The notes: generated from the sequence alone by a model not told the origin. 64,000 nucleotides of DNA from an uncultured Pelagibacteraceae bacterium (GCA_902573425.1 CACGJO010000004.1:21087-85086), one strand, 5' to 3'; counted from the stretch's first letter, positions 17,880 to 27,619 are shown. A program made the numbers and translations.

Positions 17880-18287
17880 ATGACTAAAATGCACAAAGAA
17901 AATAATCTTACAAAAAATCAGCAAATAGTTCTTGATTTAATTGAAAAATCAACAGAACCGGTTAAAGCTTATTCAATATTATCTAATGTAAAAAAAAAGG
18001 GTATGAAAGCACCTCCTCAAGTTTATAGAGCTTTAGAAAAATTAATCAAAGTAGGAAAAATTCATAAAGTAGAAAGTAGAAATGCTTTTATAGCGTGTAA
18101 AAACACAAATTGTGAAGTTTCAAATGCAACTGCTTTTTCAATATGTCAAGCTTGTGAAAAAGTTACTGAGATCGTTAATTCTAAACTTTCTAAATATCTA
18201 AAGAGTTTTCAAGATAGTACTGGTATGAAGTATAAAAAGTATAATCTGGAATTTTTTGGCTTGTGTCAAAAATGCAAATCAAAATAA
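17880..18287 (+). CDS. zur: Fur-family zinc uptake regulator
   Basis: A 135-aa Fur-family repressor. The N-terminal winged helix includes KAYSILSNVKKKG and APPQVYRALEKLIKVGKIHKV, the family's DNA-recognition region. CQAC (in FSICQACEKV) and the C-terminal CQKC supply the structural zinc cysteines. Its place at the end of znuCB and the paired palindromes before znuC argue for Zur and not Fur. A GGAG ribosome site sits before the ATG at 17880. Autoregulation through the upstream operator is likely. Confidence 0.9.
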   Translation: MTKMHKENNLTKNQQIVLDLIEKSTEPVKAYSILSNVKKKGMKAPPQVYRALEKLIKVGKIHKVESRNAFIACKNTNCEVSNATAFSICQACEKVTEIVNSKLSKYLKSFQDSTGMKYKKYNLEFFGLCQKCKSK

Positions 18288-18288
18288 A

Positions 18289-18675
18289 ATGAATATTTTT
18301 GGAATAGGTTCAGATTTAGTAAATATTAAGAGAATTCAGGGTATTTTAAGAAAAAACCGAAATTTTAAAAACAGAGTTTTTTCAAAAAAGGAAATTGTTA
18401 TAGGTTCAAAAAAAAATAATCAGTCTAATTATTTTGCAAAAAGATTTGCTGCTAAGGAGGCATTTTCCAAAGCCTTAGGCACTGGTATTTCTAAAGGATT
18501 AAGCTTTAAAGATATTGAAATTCTTAACAATAAGAAAGGTAAGCCGATTTTAAATATTAACGGCAAAAGTAAAAAAATTGTAAAAAAATTAATAAAAAAA
18601 AGATTTAAAACTTTTGTATCTCTGTCAGATGAAAAATCACACGCAATAGCTTCAGTTATTATATCAATTAACTAA
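18289..18675 (+). CDS. acpS: Holo-[acyl-carrier-protein] synthase
   Basis: AcpS transfers 4'-phosphopantetheine from CoA to the serine of acyl carrier protein. The protein (128 aa from the ATG at 18289) begins NIFGIGSDLVNIKRI, with the metal-binding Asp, and contains FAAKEAFSKALGTG, the second family signature. I reject the longer frame from a TTG at 18256 because it would lie inside zur; the ATG is one base after the zur stop. The last four bases overlap the convergent epimerase gene. Confidence 0.93.
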   Translation: MNIFGIGSDLVNIKRIQGILRKNRNFKNRVFSKKEIVIGSKKNNQSNYFAKRFAAKEAFSKALGTGISKGLSFKDIEILNNKKGKPILNINGKSKKIVKKLIKKRFKTFVSLSDEKSHAIASVIISIN

Positions 18676-19727
18676 TTACTTTTTTTTATTTTGTTAAAGA
18701 TTTTCTTAATTTTAAACGACAATCCTTTTTTTATTTTCTTTAAAACTTTACCATTTTTGTGAGCATTTATTATTTGGTCTTCCCAATAATTCTTTTCAGT
18801 ATCATCTGGTACTTGATTTTTTCTATACATTGAGTCAATTACCTGTTTCATCCCTTCTTTCATTAAATATTTTGGTTTAAATTCAGGAACATCTTTGAGT
18901 ATTTTCTTGCTTGAATAGCTTATGTCCTTTGAAAAAATGTTGTTTAGCAAATCAAGGTTTGGAATGTTTAATTTGCTAAGATTTGCAAATGGAATTTTAA
19001 CAAGTTCAACTTGTTTTCCAATAATTTCCATAGCCATATTATGATAATCTTTCCAATTTGTAGCCTCTTGCGAGGCAAGTATGTAGTTTTGTCCAACACA
19101 ATGCTTCTTTCCCATGACTCCCTCAAAAGCCAGTGCGGCATCATCCGCATGTAGAAATTGATGCTTTATACTTCCGTCATCTGCAATAATTAGGGGTTTA
19201 CCTTTTTTTATTCTGTCTATCCAGGAAAAATCTGTAGATCCTACTTGCCTTAACAAACCAGAATTGGGGCCATAAACAGTAGACGGTTTTACAATAGTTA
19301 CCGGAAAACTTCTTTTTTCAAATTCTTCTTTAAAAATTAGTTCAGCTTCTGCTTTATAGTGGCCATAGCTATCATATGGTTGAATTGGAGAGTTTTCGTT
19401 AATCTCTGTTAAAATACTTTTGTTACCATATGTAACTACAGTAGAGCACATTATATAGTGTTTTACTCCTTTGAAAGCCTCAATACTACTTTTGGCCTCA
19501 AGATGATTAAAACATAACATATCGATAGCAACATCAAAATTTTCTTTTTGAATTTTTTTTTCAAAATTTTTAAAATCAGATCGGTCACCCTTTATTAATC
19601 GAACGTTTTTCGGCAAACTACCTCTGAGGCCTCTATTAAAACAAACTACTTCATGTTTGCTTTTAATAAGAAGATCAACAATACTTGAACTGATATTACC
19701 TGTTCCGCCAACAATACAAATTTTCAT
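18672..19727 (-). CDS. NAD-dependent epimerase/dehydratase (extended SDR)
   Basis: A 351-aa extended short-chain dehydrogenase/reductase. The nucleotide-binding glycine motif is GGTGNISSSIV (residues 7-17). CSTVVTYG and the catalytic YGHYKAE (Tyr-x-x-x-Lys) follow, then KPSTVYGPNSG. The C-terminus is Lys-rich. It is the last gene of a minus-strand set with a Gfo/Idh/MocA oxidoreductase, a GT8-like enzyme and a GT17 enzyme, so it probably modifies a nucleotide sugar for that cluster. The exact sugar reaction is not resolvable. Confidence 0.75.
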   Translation of the reverse strand: MKICIVGGTGNISSSIVDLLIKSKHEVVCFNRGLRGSLPKNVRLIKGDRSDFKNFEKKIQKENFDVAIDMLCFNHLEAKSSIEAFKGVKHYIMCSTVVTYGNKSILTEINENSPIQPYDSYGHYKAEAELIFKEEFEKRSFPVTIVKPSTVYGPNSGLLRQVGSTDFSWIDRIKKGKPLIIADDGSIKHQFLHADDAALAFEGVMGKKHCVGQNYILASQEATNWKDYHNMAMEIIGKQVELVKIPFANLSKLNIPNLDLLNNIFSKDISYSSKKILKDVPEFKPKYLMKEGMKQVIDSMYRKNQVPDDTEKNYWEDQIINAHKNGKVLKKIKKGLSFKIKKIFNKIKKSN

Positions 19728-19734
19728 AAACTTT

Positions 19735-20802
19735 TTAAATTTTTTCGGCTAATTCCATTTTGTTTGAATTTTGACTTTTAATTGCAGCTTCAATTAATGC
19801 TTGAGTATTAAGAGACTCTTCATAACTTGATCTTATATAACTTTTGTTATTTTCTTCTATTGATTTGAGCCAAGCAGAAATCTTATCGAGACCACCCAAA
19901 TCATTATTTGGACCAAATTTTTCATTTATTTTTTTTCCCTGAATTGTGCCTTTGATAACTTTTTCAGTTGCATTTGCTTCTAATCTCAAATTTGGACCTA
20001 TTAATTCTAGGTCCCACTTAGTCACGTCATGTCCACAATGATTGGTGTGTGAACCAAAAATTCCATTATCAAGTTCATAAATTAGTTGTAGGGAATTTTC
20101 AGCATCAATATTTTTATTATAATTAACCATATTTTTAATGCCCATTGATGCAGCTCTGATTGGTTTTGGATTGTTCAGAATATAACGTACACAATCTAAT
20201 AAATGAATTGCCTGTTCAGCATACGGGCCTCCACTAAATTTTTTCTGTAAGTACCATTCGGGAACTTGTATTACAGGGTAATATCCAATTGTAAGTTTTG
20301 TTCTTACTAAATGGATTTCTTTTCCTTCAATTAATTTTTTTAATTTTTCATAACGAGGGTCATATCTGGACTGAAATCCTACAGACGTAATTACACCTGA
20401 ATTCTTGATATACCTTAAACACTCACGTCCCATTACAAGATTGTAAGCCGGTGGTTTTTCGACAAAAATATTTATTTTTTTATCACAAGCATATTTAATT
20501 GGTTCAGTTCTGACGGTTGGAATAGTGGAGATTAATAATCCATCCATAGTAAAATTAAAAAAATCTTCAATTTTATCTGTAAAATTTTGTGTATTTGTTA
20601 TGTTGGCTAATTTTTCAGCAGCTTCTATTTTTATATCGTGAATAGCTTCAATTTTTGCTCCCGAGGACATAGCCTGTTTTGCCAAAAGAGTAGCTTGCGC
20701 ACCTGCACCAAAAATACCGATTTTTAAAGGTTTAGACAACTTAAAGTTATTTACTGAACTTTTTGTTCTGAAAACGTTTTTAATTATTTTTTTTAAGCTC
20801 AT
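19735..20802 (-). CDS. Gfo/Idh/MocA-family oxidoreductase
   Basis: A 355-aa NAD(P)-dependent dehydrogenase. The Rossmann motif GIFGAGAQATLLAKQA is near residues 29-44. IFVEKPPAYN carries the family's Glu-Lys-Pro signature with the catalytic Lys, and GGPYAEQAIHLLDCVRYIL is the typical substrate-site helix (His-Leu-x-Asp). Members oxidise or reduce sugars, inositols or UDP-sugars. It is seven bases upstream of the SDR gene, so the two likely act in sequence on the same sugar. Confidence 0.82.
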   Translation of the reverse strand: MSLKKIIKNVFRTKSSVNNFKLSKPLKIGIFGAGAQATLLAKQAMSSGAKIEAIHDIKIEAAEKLANITNTQNFTDKIEDFFNFTMDGLLISTIPTVRTEPIKYACDKKINIFVEKPPAYNLVMGRECLRYIKNSGVITSVGFQSRYDPRYEKLKKLIEGKEIHLVRTKLTIGYYPVIQVPEWYLQKKFSGGPYAEQAIHLLDCVRYILNNPKPIRAASMGIKNMVNYNKNIDAENSLQLIYELDNGIFGSHTNHCGHDVTKWDLELIGPNLRLEANATEKVIKGTIQGKKINEKFGPNNDLGGLDKISAWLKSIEENNKSYIRSSYEESLNTQALIEAAIKSQNSNKMELAEKI

Positions 20803-20814
20803 AGTCGGAATATT

Positions 20815-21729
20815 TTATATAACACCAAATCTTAGGCTTTTTTGGATTTCTTTTCCTTCAATCGTTTTAATATTGATCTTTATATCTTTATTTAATCTCA
20901 TATCCGTTTTATCTTTCCAAATACCGGCGGCTAGATGAATTATTCCAATTTCATCATTGGGCAAAAAAGGTTCAACAAATGTATCTTTTTTTTCGTCGAA
21001 CTTTGGTAACAAATGACTTGTTATCCAATTACACTTTAAAGGCAAAAATTCAACATCAACATTATCATGATAAACTGCTATATTAATTGCTAAACCTTCA
21101 GACCCAAAAATTTTTCCTTTTGAAAGTGTTTTTTTTAAATTTTTTTGCCATACATCCCAACATTTAGAATTTTTTTCCAATGAAAAAACTCCAATGTTTA
21201 TATGTGGAGCAAAAGCTAACTTTCTGGCAATTTCTTCGTTTATGCCAGACGACTTTGCATGTTTATAATTTTGAGATTTAATTAAAGCAATTTTTCCTAA
21301 TAACCATTTGACTTTAGATGTAATTCTATAACCTGGTCCTATACTTTGAGTTATTCCTAATTTTCCATTTTCACAGGCTTTAAAATATAATTCAACTGCT
21401 TTCCAGGAATTAACCCAAGCATCACAATCAATCCAAAGATACCTTTTAAATTCTGGAAAATAATTTGGCAAGAAAGCTCTTGAAACTTGGCTCTTTAACC
21501 ATTCTTTTTTTATGACTTTATAGCCTGGAACATCTATGTCCCAATTAGCTTTTTTAATCGAATAAACTTTTGATTTAATTGTTTTTATTTGATTTTCGGT
21601 CAAACCAGCATCTAAAACGCAAATTGAAAGATTATTGCTTTCTTCAAAAGATTTTATTGAGTCTATAAGTTCTTTAAGAAGATCGAAATATTTTGAGTCA
21701 GCCAAAGTTACAATTGCATTGGAATTCAT
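20815..21729 (-). CDS. GT8-like glycosyltransferase
   Basis: A 304-aa protein with the GT-A look of family 8: it starts NAIVTLADSKYFDLLKELIDSI, then SRAFLPNYFPEFKRYLWIDCDAWV with an Asp-Cys-Asp motif for metal and nucleotide sugar, and later HINIGVFSLEKNS and FGSEGLAINIA. It lies four bases from the GT17 gene upstream. Donor and acceptor are unknown. The fold assignment is moderately safe; the family number is a best match by motif. Confidence 0.65.
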   Translation of the reverse strand: MNSNAIVTLADSKYFDLLKELIDSIKSFEESNNLSICVLDAGLTENQIKTIKSKVYSIKKANWDIDVPGYKVIKKEWLKSQVSRAFLPNYFPEFKRYLWIDCDAWVNSWKAVELYFKACENGKLGITQSIGPGYRITSKVKWLLGKIALIKSQNYKHAKSSGINEEIARKLAFAPHINIGVFSLEKNSKCWDVWQKNLKKTLSKGKIFGSEGLAINIAVYHDNVDVEFLPLKCNWITSHLLPKFDEKKDTFVEPFLPNDEIGIIHLAAGIWKDKTDMRLNKDIKINIKTIEGKEIQKSLRFGVI

Positions 21730-21732
21730 CGT

Positions 21733-22623
21733 TTATTCAAGCCAGTTTTTATATTTTTTTAAATTTTTTTTTATATAATTGGGTAATTCATCCGTGGAGG
21801 TAATTTTGAGTTCCTCACCCCCGTCAAATTTATTTTTTTTCGAATCCACTCTTAGATTATATACGGGTTTTTTATTAATAATCATTTTTTCTATACCCTC
21901 TTCACCAATTGGTTTAAGATCGTACTCTCTATGGTGTAGGTAAGAGGTCAACTTTTTTTCAATATTTTTTGCTGTTTTAAGATAAGAAAAATGCCAACCA
22001 CCATTTTCTATAAAATGAATATCTTGATATTTTGTTTTGGAAAAAAGAGCATCCAATCTCCAAAAGGGATAATTTTTATCTTTGATGTTTCTTAACCATT
22101 GTGGAGATAATAGATTATTTTTTCTACACGCTTTGGTCCCAAACCATTCAAATGATTCTAGTTTTAAATTAAATTTGTAGTAAAATAGTTTTTGTTTAAA
22201 AAAAATTAATTTGTTTTTAATATTTTTTAAATTGTTTTGTTCCAGATTTGGAATCTCGTCTAAATCTGATATTAAAATAATATCATTTGGCTCAGCATCT
22301 TTGAGGCCCTCTGTAATATAGTTTCTTTGGAAATTTTCCCTTTTAGAAGCATTAAGAAAATATTTTGAATTAGTTATATCAATGTGATCCTTATCATCAA
22401 AATTTGCAATTCCAGGGGGTCCTTTATCTAAAACTAAATAAACTATTTTATGTTTAAACTTTTCAAAATTATTTATTTTAAAATTAAGACTTCTCTTTTT
22501 TCCATTGTGAGCATATTTGCTTTCAACAATTACAAATTTGTCAACATAGCTATTTAAATAATTTAAACGAAGATCAAGAAGTATATCTTCATCGAAATAC
22601 ATAAAACAATCAAAGATTTTCAT
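21733..22623 (-). CDS. Glycosyltransferase family 17 protein (second copy)
   Basis: A 296-aa paralogue of the enzyme at 10919. Shared marks are MKIFDCFMYFDEDILLDLR, FVIVESKYAHNGKKRSL, the acidic SDLDEIPNL, KQKLFYYKFNL and GGWHFSYLK. The two differ clearly elsewhere, so this is an old duplication or separate gain and not a recent copy. It starts inside the last codons of the GGCT-like gene (four-base overlap) and is followed by the GT8-like gene, much as its paralogue is followed by a putative glycosyltransferase. Confidence 0.8.
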   Translation of the reverse strand: MKIFDCFMYFDEDILLDLRLNYLNSYVDKFVIVESKYAHNGKKRSLNFKINNFEKFKHKIVYLVLDKGPPGIANFDDKDHIDITNSKYFLNASKRENFQRNYITEGLKDAEPNDIILISDLDEIPNLEQNNLKNIKNKLIFFKQKLFYYKFNLKLESFEWFGTKACRKNNLLSPQWLRNIKDKNYPFWRLDALFSKTKYQDIHFIENGGWHFSYLKTAKNIEKKLTSYLHHREYDLKPIGEEGIEKMIINKKPVYNLRVDSKKNKFDGGEELKITSTDELPNYIKKNLKKYKNWLE

Positions 22624-23045
22624 TTTACTTTTATTTTTTTGTTTTTAGATATGAAAATGAATGAATCTCTATAACCGCAATCCTTGTAACCTTGAATGAT
22701 AATATTTAAATATCTTTTGCTAGGTGGAAAATGTTTAGTTTTTTTTGGCATATAATAGTACATAACTTTTGTGCCATTTAGAGTGAAATATTTCTTTATA
22801 TAAGTTACAGGATAATTTTCATAAACATCTAATTTTTTTTCATCCCCTTTCGTTATTTTGTAAATAGCACCCAATACAAAACTGTTTTGTTTTTTTTCAA
22901 TATCGGCAACCCCGCCACCTAAATAATAATTTCTAAATGAAAGCTTAAAGTTTTTTAGTGTATAGCAACCTATATATTTTGAGTTTTTACACCTTCGTTT
23001 CATTTGTTTTTGATGTAAGTTGCTCCCGTAAGCAAAATATAACAT
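22620..23045 (-). CDS. Gamma-glutamylcyclotransferase-like (AIG2/GGCT fold) protein
   Basis: A 141-aa protein starting MLYFAYGSNLHQKQMKRRC, the nucleotide-like YGSNL signature of the GGCT/AIG2 fold. FVLGAIYKITKGDEKKLDVYE, with the acidic catalytic-site Glu typical of the family, follows. GGCT enzymes release 5-oxoproline from gamma-glutamyl compounds, though many bacterial relatives have unknown substrates. It overlaps the cinA-like gene by one base and the GT17 gene by four, so it belongs to their transcript, with no obvious functional link. Confidence 0.75.
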   Translation of the reverse strand: MLYFAYGSNLHQKQMKRRCKNSKYIGCYTLKNFKLSFRNYYLGGGVADIEKKQNSFVLGAIYKITKGDEKKLDVYENYPVTYIKKYFTLNGTKVMYYYMPKKTKHFPPSKRYLNIIIQGYKDCGYRDSFIFISKNKKIKVK

Positions 23046-23806
23046 TAAATACCTTTCAAAATTCTTAATTTCTTTTTGGTTAACATTTTAATAATTTCTT
23101 TGTGGCAAGATTGTAACTTTGATTTTTTTTCTGACCTTAAAACAACAGATACGCCAATTTTTCCAAGTCTAAAAAAAGGATAACTTCCAATCTCAACTAT
23201 TTTTTTGTATTTATTTTGTATCTTTTCCAAGTTATTTGCAATTTTACTCTCTACAGTCTGAGTACTTATTGAAAGGCTCAAAATTCTAGAACCTTTTTTT
23301 AAATATTTTTTTAAATTATGAAGCATGGATTGTAGAATTAAAGGAACGCCTGGAAGACAAATTATATTTTTAATCATAAAACCTGGTGCAGCACTTGAGG
23401 GGTTATATATTAATTTTGAACCTTCTGGCATTTTTGCCATTTTTTTTCTAGAGTCATTAAATGCTTTTTTTCCATAATAATTACTTAGAATTTTATAAGC
23501 CTCCTCGTTGTATACGTATTTTTTTTTAAAGGCTTTTGAAATAGATTTGGCTGTTATATCATCATGAGTAGGTCCAATTCCACCTGTTGTAAAAACATAA
23601 TTATAATTTTTACTAAGATTTAATAAATTTTTTATTATTTTTTTCTCTTCGTCTGGAACAATACGAACTTCATGTATTTTTATTCCAAGATTTGTATTTA
23701 ACCATGATGCTAAATAAGAAACATTTTGATCTTTTGTTCTTCCTGATAAAATTTCATTACCAATGACTAAAATTGATGCGGAAATTTTTTTATATTTTCT
23801 AGCCAT
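23045..23806 (-). CDS. CinA-like molybdopterin-binding-domain protein
   Basis: A 253-aa protein equal to the N-terminal COG1058 domain of CinA: ASILVIGNEILSGRTKDQN at the start, FTTGGIGPTHDDITAKS, PSSAAPGFMI and LPGVPLILQ. The C-terminal nicotinamide-nucleotide amidase domain of full-length CinA is absent, which is common in alphaproteobacteria. This domain has been linked to ADP-ribose/CoA pyrophosphatase activity in some species. The gene is divergent from sfsA with only 18 bases between starts, so each promoter must reach into the other gene. Confidence 0.85.
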   Translation of the reverse strand: MARKYKKISASILVIGNEILSGRTKDQNVSYLASWLNTNLGIKIHEVRIVPDEEKKIIKNLLNLSKNYNYVFTTGGIGPTHDDITAKSISKAFKKKYVYNEEAYKILSNYYGKKAFNDSRKKMAKMPEGSKLIYNPSSAAPGFMIKNIICLPGVPLILQSMLHNLKKYLKKGSRILSLSISTQTVESKIANNLEKIQNKYKKIVEIGSYPFFRLGKIGVSVVLRSEKKSKLQSCHKEIIKMLTKKKLRILKGI

Positions 23807-23824
23807 AATTTGATACTATTTAAA

Positions 23825-24532
23825 ATGGATTTTGAAAACGAATTAATATCAGGTGTTTTAATAAAAAGATATAAGCGTTTTTTTGTTGATATTAAAATGG
23901 AAAATAAAGTAATTACAGCTCACTGTCCCAACCCCGGATCTATGCAAAAACTTTTAGCTAAAGGAAATAAGGTATGGATTACAAGATCAAATAATGAAAA
24001 AAGGAAACTCAGTCACACACTTCAGATTATAGAAGTAAATAATTCAAAATTTTGTGTCAACACTCATATTACTAATAAAATAGTAAAAGAAGCATTAGAA
24101 AACAATTATATTAAAGATTTAGCTATATATAATCAAATAACACCAGAGAAAAAATATGGGATAAATACCAGATTTGATTTCCTTTTGGATAGTACAAAAA
24201 ATAATAAAAAAGCTTTTCTTGAGGTTAAAAGTGTTTCACTAAGTAGAAAAAAAGGTCACGCCGAGTTTCCAGATGCTGTAACCTCTAGGGGCAAGAAACA
24301 TCTTGAAAGTTTAGTTTCTGCGAACAAACAAGGTTATGATTGCTACTTGTTATTTTTAATACAGATTGAAAATTGTCAATCTTTTGGTATTGCTGCAGAT
24401 ATAGACCCTGAATATTCTAAATTTTTCAGAGAAGCTGTAAAAAAAAATGTAAAAGTACTTTGTTATGATTGTAAATTTTCAGACAAAAGCATAGAAATAA
24501 ATAATAAAATAAAAATTTTATTAAATGACTGA
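23825..24532 (+). CDS. sfsA: SfsA-family DNA/RNA-binding nuclease
   Basis: The 235-aa protein (ATG at 23825, preferred over a TTG five codons earlier) has the SfsA marks GVLIKRYKRFFVDI, AHCPNPGSMQ, NTRFDFLL, FLEVKSVSL and EFPDAVTSRGKKHL. The Asp-Glu-x-Lys arrangement is that of a PD-(D/E)xK-type nuclease core. SfsA was first named for sugar fermentation stimulation in E. coli; its cell role is still unclear. It opens the plus-strand run that continues through map and the pur genes and overlaps map by eight bases. Confidence 0.92.
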   Translation: MDFENELISGVLIKRYKRFFVDIKMENKVITAHCPNPGSMQKLLAKGNKVWITRSNNEKRKLSHTLQIIEVNNSKFCVNTHITNKIVKEALENNYIKDLAIYNQITPEKKYGINTRFDFLLDSTKNNKKAFLEVKSVSLSRKKGHAEFPDAVTSRGKKHLESLVSANKQGYDCYLLFLIQIENCQSFGIAADIDPEYSKFFREAVKKNVKVLCYDCKFSDKSIEINNKIKILLND

Positions 24533-25301
24533 TAAAATGTTAGAAGCTTTCGCTGGAACAAGAAAAGCTGGTTCTATTGCATCTGCAGCTTTAGATGAGG
24601 TAGCAAAAATAGTTAAGCCCGGTGTTACAACTGAACAAATTGATAAGTTGTGTTATGACTTTATTAATGATCATAAGGCTTACTCAGCCCCGCTATTTTA
24701 TAGAGGTTATCCAAAATCATGTTGTGTATCAGCAAATCACGTCGTTTGTCATGGCATACCAAAAGATAAATTTTTAAGTGAGGGTGATATTGTTAATGTT
24801 GATGTTACTGCTTTGAAGGATGGGTGGCATGGAGATACAAGCAGAATGTATTTTGTTGGCGAAGTATCAACAAAAGCAAATCGGTTGGTAAAAACTACAT
24901 ATGACGCTTTAATCGAGTCTATTAAAATTTTAAAAAATGATATTCAACTTGGTGATATAGGTTCCATTATACAAAAATATGTTGAAAAAAAAGGTTTTTC
25001 AGTTGTAAGGGATTTTTGTGGACACGGTGTCGGAAAGAAATTTCATGAACATCCAAATATATTACATTACGGAGAAGAAAAGACTGGTGATAAATTAAAG
25101 ACTGGTATGATTTTTACGATTGAGCCTATGATAAATGAAGGCCAATATGAAACTAAAGTGTTGAATGATGGATGGACAGCAGTTACGAAAGACAAAAAAT
25201 TATCCGCACAATTTGAACACACTGTTGGTATAACTGATAAGGGATATGAAATATTCACAACTTCAAACAAAGGCTTAGACTATCCACCTTACAAAATATG
25301 A
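24525..25301 (+). CDS. map: Methionine aminopeptidase, type I
   Basis: Map removes the initiator methionine from nascent proteins. The metal ligands of the pita-bread fold are present in VNVDVTALKDGWHGDTS (two Asp), CGHGVGKKFHEHPNI (His), TIEPMI (Glu) and QFEHTVGIT (Glu). The length of 258 aa is normal. It starts inside the end of sfsA, and its stop overlaps the purB start by four bases (ATGA), so all three are translationally coupled. Confidence 0.97.
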   Translation: MTDKMLEAFAGTRKAGSIASAALDEVAKIVKPGVTTEQIDKLCYDFINDHKAYSAPLFYRGYPKSCCVSANHVVCHGIPKDKFLSEGDIVNVDVTALKDGWHGDTSRMYFVGEVSTKANRLVKTTYDALIESIKILKNDIQLGDIGSIIQKYVEKKGFSVVRDFCGHGVGKKFHEHPNILHYGEEKTGDKLKTGMIFTIEPMINEGQYETKVLNDGWTAVTKDKKLSAQFEHTVGITDKGYEIFTTSNKGLDYPPYKI

Positions 25302-26596
25302 TTGAAAGATATTCAAGAAAAGAAATTAGAGAAATCTGGCTTGATAAAAATAGATATAGCTTATGGCTCAAAATTGAAATTGCCGCTGCTGAGGCAATGG
25401 AGAAATATAAAATAATTCCCAGGGGTGTTGTTAAAAAAGTTAAATCAAAATCAAAAATAGATATAAAAAAAATATTAAAAGTCGAAGGGAAAGTAAGGCA
25501 TGACGTTATAGCGTTTTTAACATCAATAATTGAAAAAGTTGGTAAAGAAGCCAGTTTTTTACATAAAGGGATGACTTCCTCCGATGTCTTAGACACTTGT
25601 TTTAATATTCAGTTAAAACAATCTGGTTCAATTATATCTGAAGATATTGAAATTTTATTAAACTCAATAAAAAAACAAGCAATCAAACATAAATATACAT
25701 TATGCATCGGCAGAAGTCATGGGATTCACGCAGAACCAACTACTTTTGGTTTAAAACTTTTAACTTTTTATGAAGAATTTTCTAGAAATCATAAAAGACT
25801 TCAAAGTGCTATTAAAGAAATCTCGACTTGCGCAATATCGGGAGCAGTTGGAACATTTGCTAATGTAGACCCGAGAGTTGAGAAATATGTAGCTAAAAAA
25901 TTAAAATTAAATGTTGAGCCTATATCAACTCAAATTATACCAAGAGACAGACATGCCTATTTTTTTTCGGTCCTTGGTGTAATAGCAAGCTCTATTGAGA
26001 GATTTGCTACAGAAATAAGACACTTACAAAGAACAGAGGTTTCAGAGGTAGAGGAATTTTTTAATAATAAGCAAATGGGATCTTCAGCTATGCCACACAA
26101 AAAAAATCCAGTTTTGACAGAAAATCTTACTGGCTTAGCTAGATTAATTAGATCAGCGGTAATTCCAGCATTAGAAAATGTAGCACTTTGGCATGAAAGA
26201 GATATTTCTCATTCTAGTGTAGAAAGAAATATAGGACCTGACACTACTGTAACTTTAGATTTTGCTCTTGATCGCTTGAACAATGTTGTTAAATCAATGA
26301 AAGTAAATAAAAATAATATGAAAAAAAATCTTAATTTAACAAAAGGAATATTCTTTTCTCAAAGGGTGTTGCTTGAACTTACATCTCAAGGTTTAAGAAG
26401 AGACCAAGCATATAGAATAGTTCAAAAGTGTGCAATAAAAGCGCTTGAAAATAATATCCCGTTCTACGATAGCTTGTTAAAAGACCAGGTAATTACAGAC
26501 AAAATACCTGTTAATACTCTCAAAAAATTATTTGATTTTGGTTATCACACGAGAAAAATTAATGTAATTTTCTCAAGAGTATTAAGAAAAAAATGA
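25298..26596 (+). CDS. purB: Adenylosuccinate lyase
   Basis: PurB splits SAICAR to AICAR and adenylosuccinate to AMP, releasing fumarate. The signature loop of the fumarase/aspartase superfamily appears as [28 protein letters not shown] and [14 protein letters not shown] carry further active-site residues, including the catalytic His. The length of 432 aa is standard. It opens the purBCSQL set, each gene touching the next. Confidence 0.97.
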   Translation: MIERYSRKEIREIWLDKNRYSLWLKIEIAAAEAMEKYKIIPRGVVKKVKSKSKIDIKKILKVEGKVRHDVIAFLTSIIEKVGKEASFLHKGMTSSDVLDTCFNIQLKQSGSIISEDIEILLNSIKKQAIKHKYTLCIGRSHGIHAEPTTFGLKLLTFYEEFSRNHKRLQSAIKEISTCAISGAVGTFANVDPRVEKYVAKKLKLNVEPISTQIIPRDRHAYFFSVLGVIASSIERFATEIRHLQRTEVSEVEEFFNNKQMGSSAMPHKKNPVLTENLTGLARLIRSAVIPALENVALWHERDISHSSVERNIGPDTTVTLDFALDRLNNVVKSMKVNKNNMKKNLNLTKGIFFSQRVLLELTSQGLRRDQAYRIVQKCAIKALENNIPFYDSLLKDQVITDKIPVNTLKKLFDFGYHTRKINVIFSRVLRKK

Positions 26597-27378
26597 ACAA
26601 AGGTAAAAAACTTTACGAAGGAAAAGCTAAGATCATCTACGAGACCAAAGAAAAAGGTTTGGCAATTCAACATTTTAAGGATGATGCAACAGCTTTCAAT
26701 AATCAAAAAAAAGCAACTGTTGAAGGTAAAGGTGTTCTCAATAACAGAATTTCAGAGCACATTCTTCAGAACTTGAACCAGGTAGGTATAAAGAATCATT
26801 TAATAAAAAGATTGAATATGAGGGAACAATTAATAAAGTTGGTTGAGATTATACCTATTGAAGTTATTGTTAGAAATATTGCGACAGGATCATTAACTAA
26901 AAGATTGGGCGTAACTGACGGCACAATCTTAGAAAAACCGTTAATAGAGTTTTGTTACAAAAAAGATGAACTTGGTGATCCCCTTATTGCTAAAGAACAT
27001 ATTTTTGCATTTAATTGGGCAACAGAAGACGAAATCAAATCAATTGAGGAAATGACTTTTAGAGTTAATGACTTTATGTCAGGAATGTTTAGGGGAATTG
27101 GAATTAAGCTAGTAGATTTCAAACTTGAATTCGGAAGAATATGGGATGGAGATACAAAAGAAGTTATTCTTGCAGATGAAATAAGTCCAGATACCTGTAG
27201 ACTTTGGGATATTAAAAGTGAGAGGAAACTAGACAAAGATAGATTTAGAAAAGATCTGGGGAATATAATTCAAGCATATCAAGAAGTGGCTCGAAGATTA
27301 GGAATAGTTCCAGAAACAACTAATGTAAGTGAAGTTAATTTTAAAAAACCTACATCAATAAGTATTAAGAAAAAATAA
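26593..27378 (+). CDS. purC: SAICAR synthase
   Basis: PurC joins aspartate to CAIR in step eight of IMP synthesis. The 261-aa protein begins [17 protein letters not shown] and contains [23 protein letters not shown] and [14 protein letters not shown], the known ATP- and metal-binding signatures. It overlaps the end of purB by four bases. A little C-terminal tail rich in Lys/Ser is the only departure from the family norm. Confidence 0.97.
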   Translation: MNKGKKLYEGKAKIIYETKEKGLAIQHFKDDATAFNNQKKATVEGKGVLNNRISEHILQNLNQVGIKNHLIKRLNMREQLIKLVEIIPIEVIVRNIATGSLTKRLGVTDGTILEKPLIEFCYKKDELGDPLIAKEHIFAFNWATEDEIKSIEEMTFRVNDFMSGMFRGIGIKLVDFKLEFGRIWDGDTKEVILADEISPDTCRLWDIKSERKLDKDRFRKDLGNIIQAYQEVARRLGIVPETTNVSEVNFKKPTSISIKKK

Positions 27379-27379
27379 A

Positions 27380-27619
27380 TTGAAATTTGCTGTAACGATC
27401 ACGTTGAAAAAAGATGTGCTTGACCCACAAGGTAAAGTTGTTGGGCAAACTTTAAAAAATATAGGAATTGGAAATCTTAATTCAATAAGACAAGGAAAAT
27501 TTTTTGAAATTGATTTGGACGAAAGTGACTCTACAAAAGGTGAGGCAAAAGTAAGAGAAATGTGTGAAAAATTACTAGCAAATCAGATTATTGAGGATTT
27601 TCAAATAAAAAAAATATGA
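27380..27619 (+). CDS. purS: FGAM synthase subunit PurS
   Basis: PurS bridges PurL and PurQ in the three-part FGAM synthase and helps to pass ammonia. The 79-aa protein (KFAVTITLKKDVLDPQGK, NIGIGNLNSIRQGKFFEIDL, EKLLANQIIEDFQI) covers the full family length. Translation appears to start with TTG at 27380, one base after purC; no ATG or GTG is suitably placed, and the protein would lose its first beta strand otherwise. The stop overlaps the purQ start. Confidence 0.95.
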   Translation: MKFAVTITLKKDVLDPQGKVVGQTLKNIGIGNLNSIRQGKFFEIDLDESDSTKGEAKVREMCEKLLANQIIEDFQIKKI

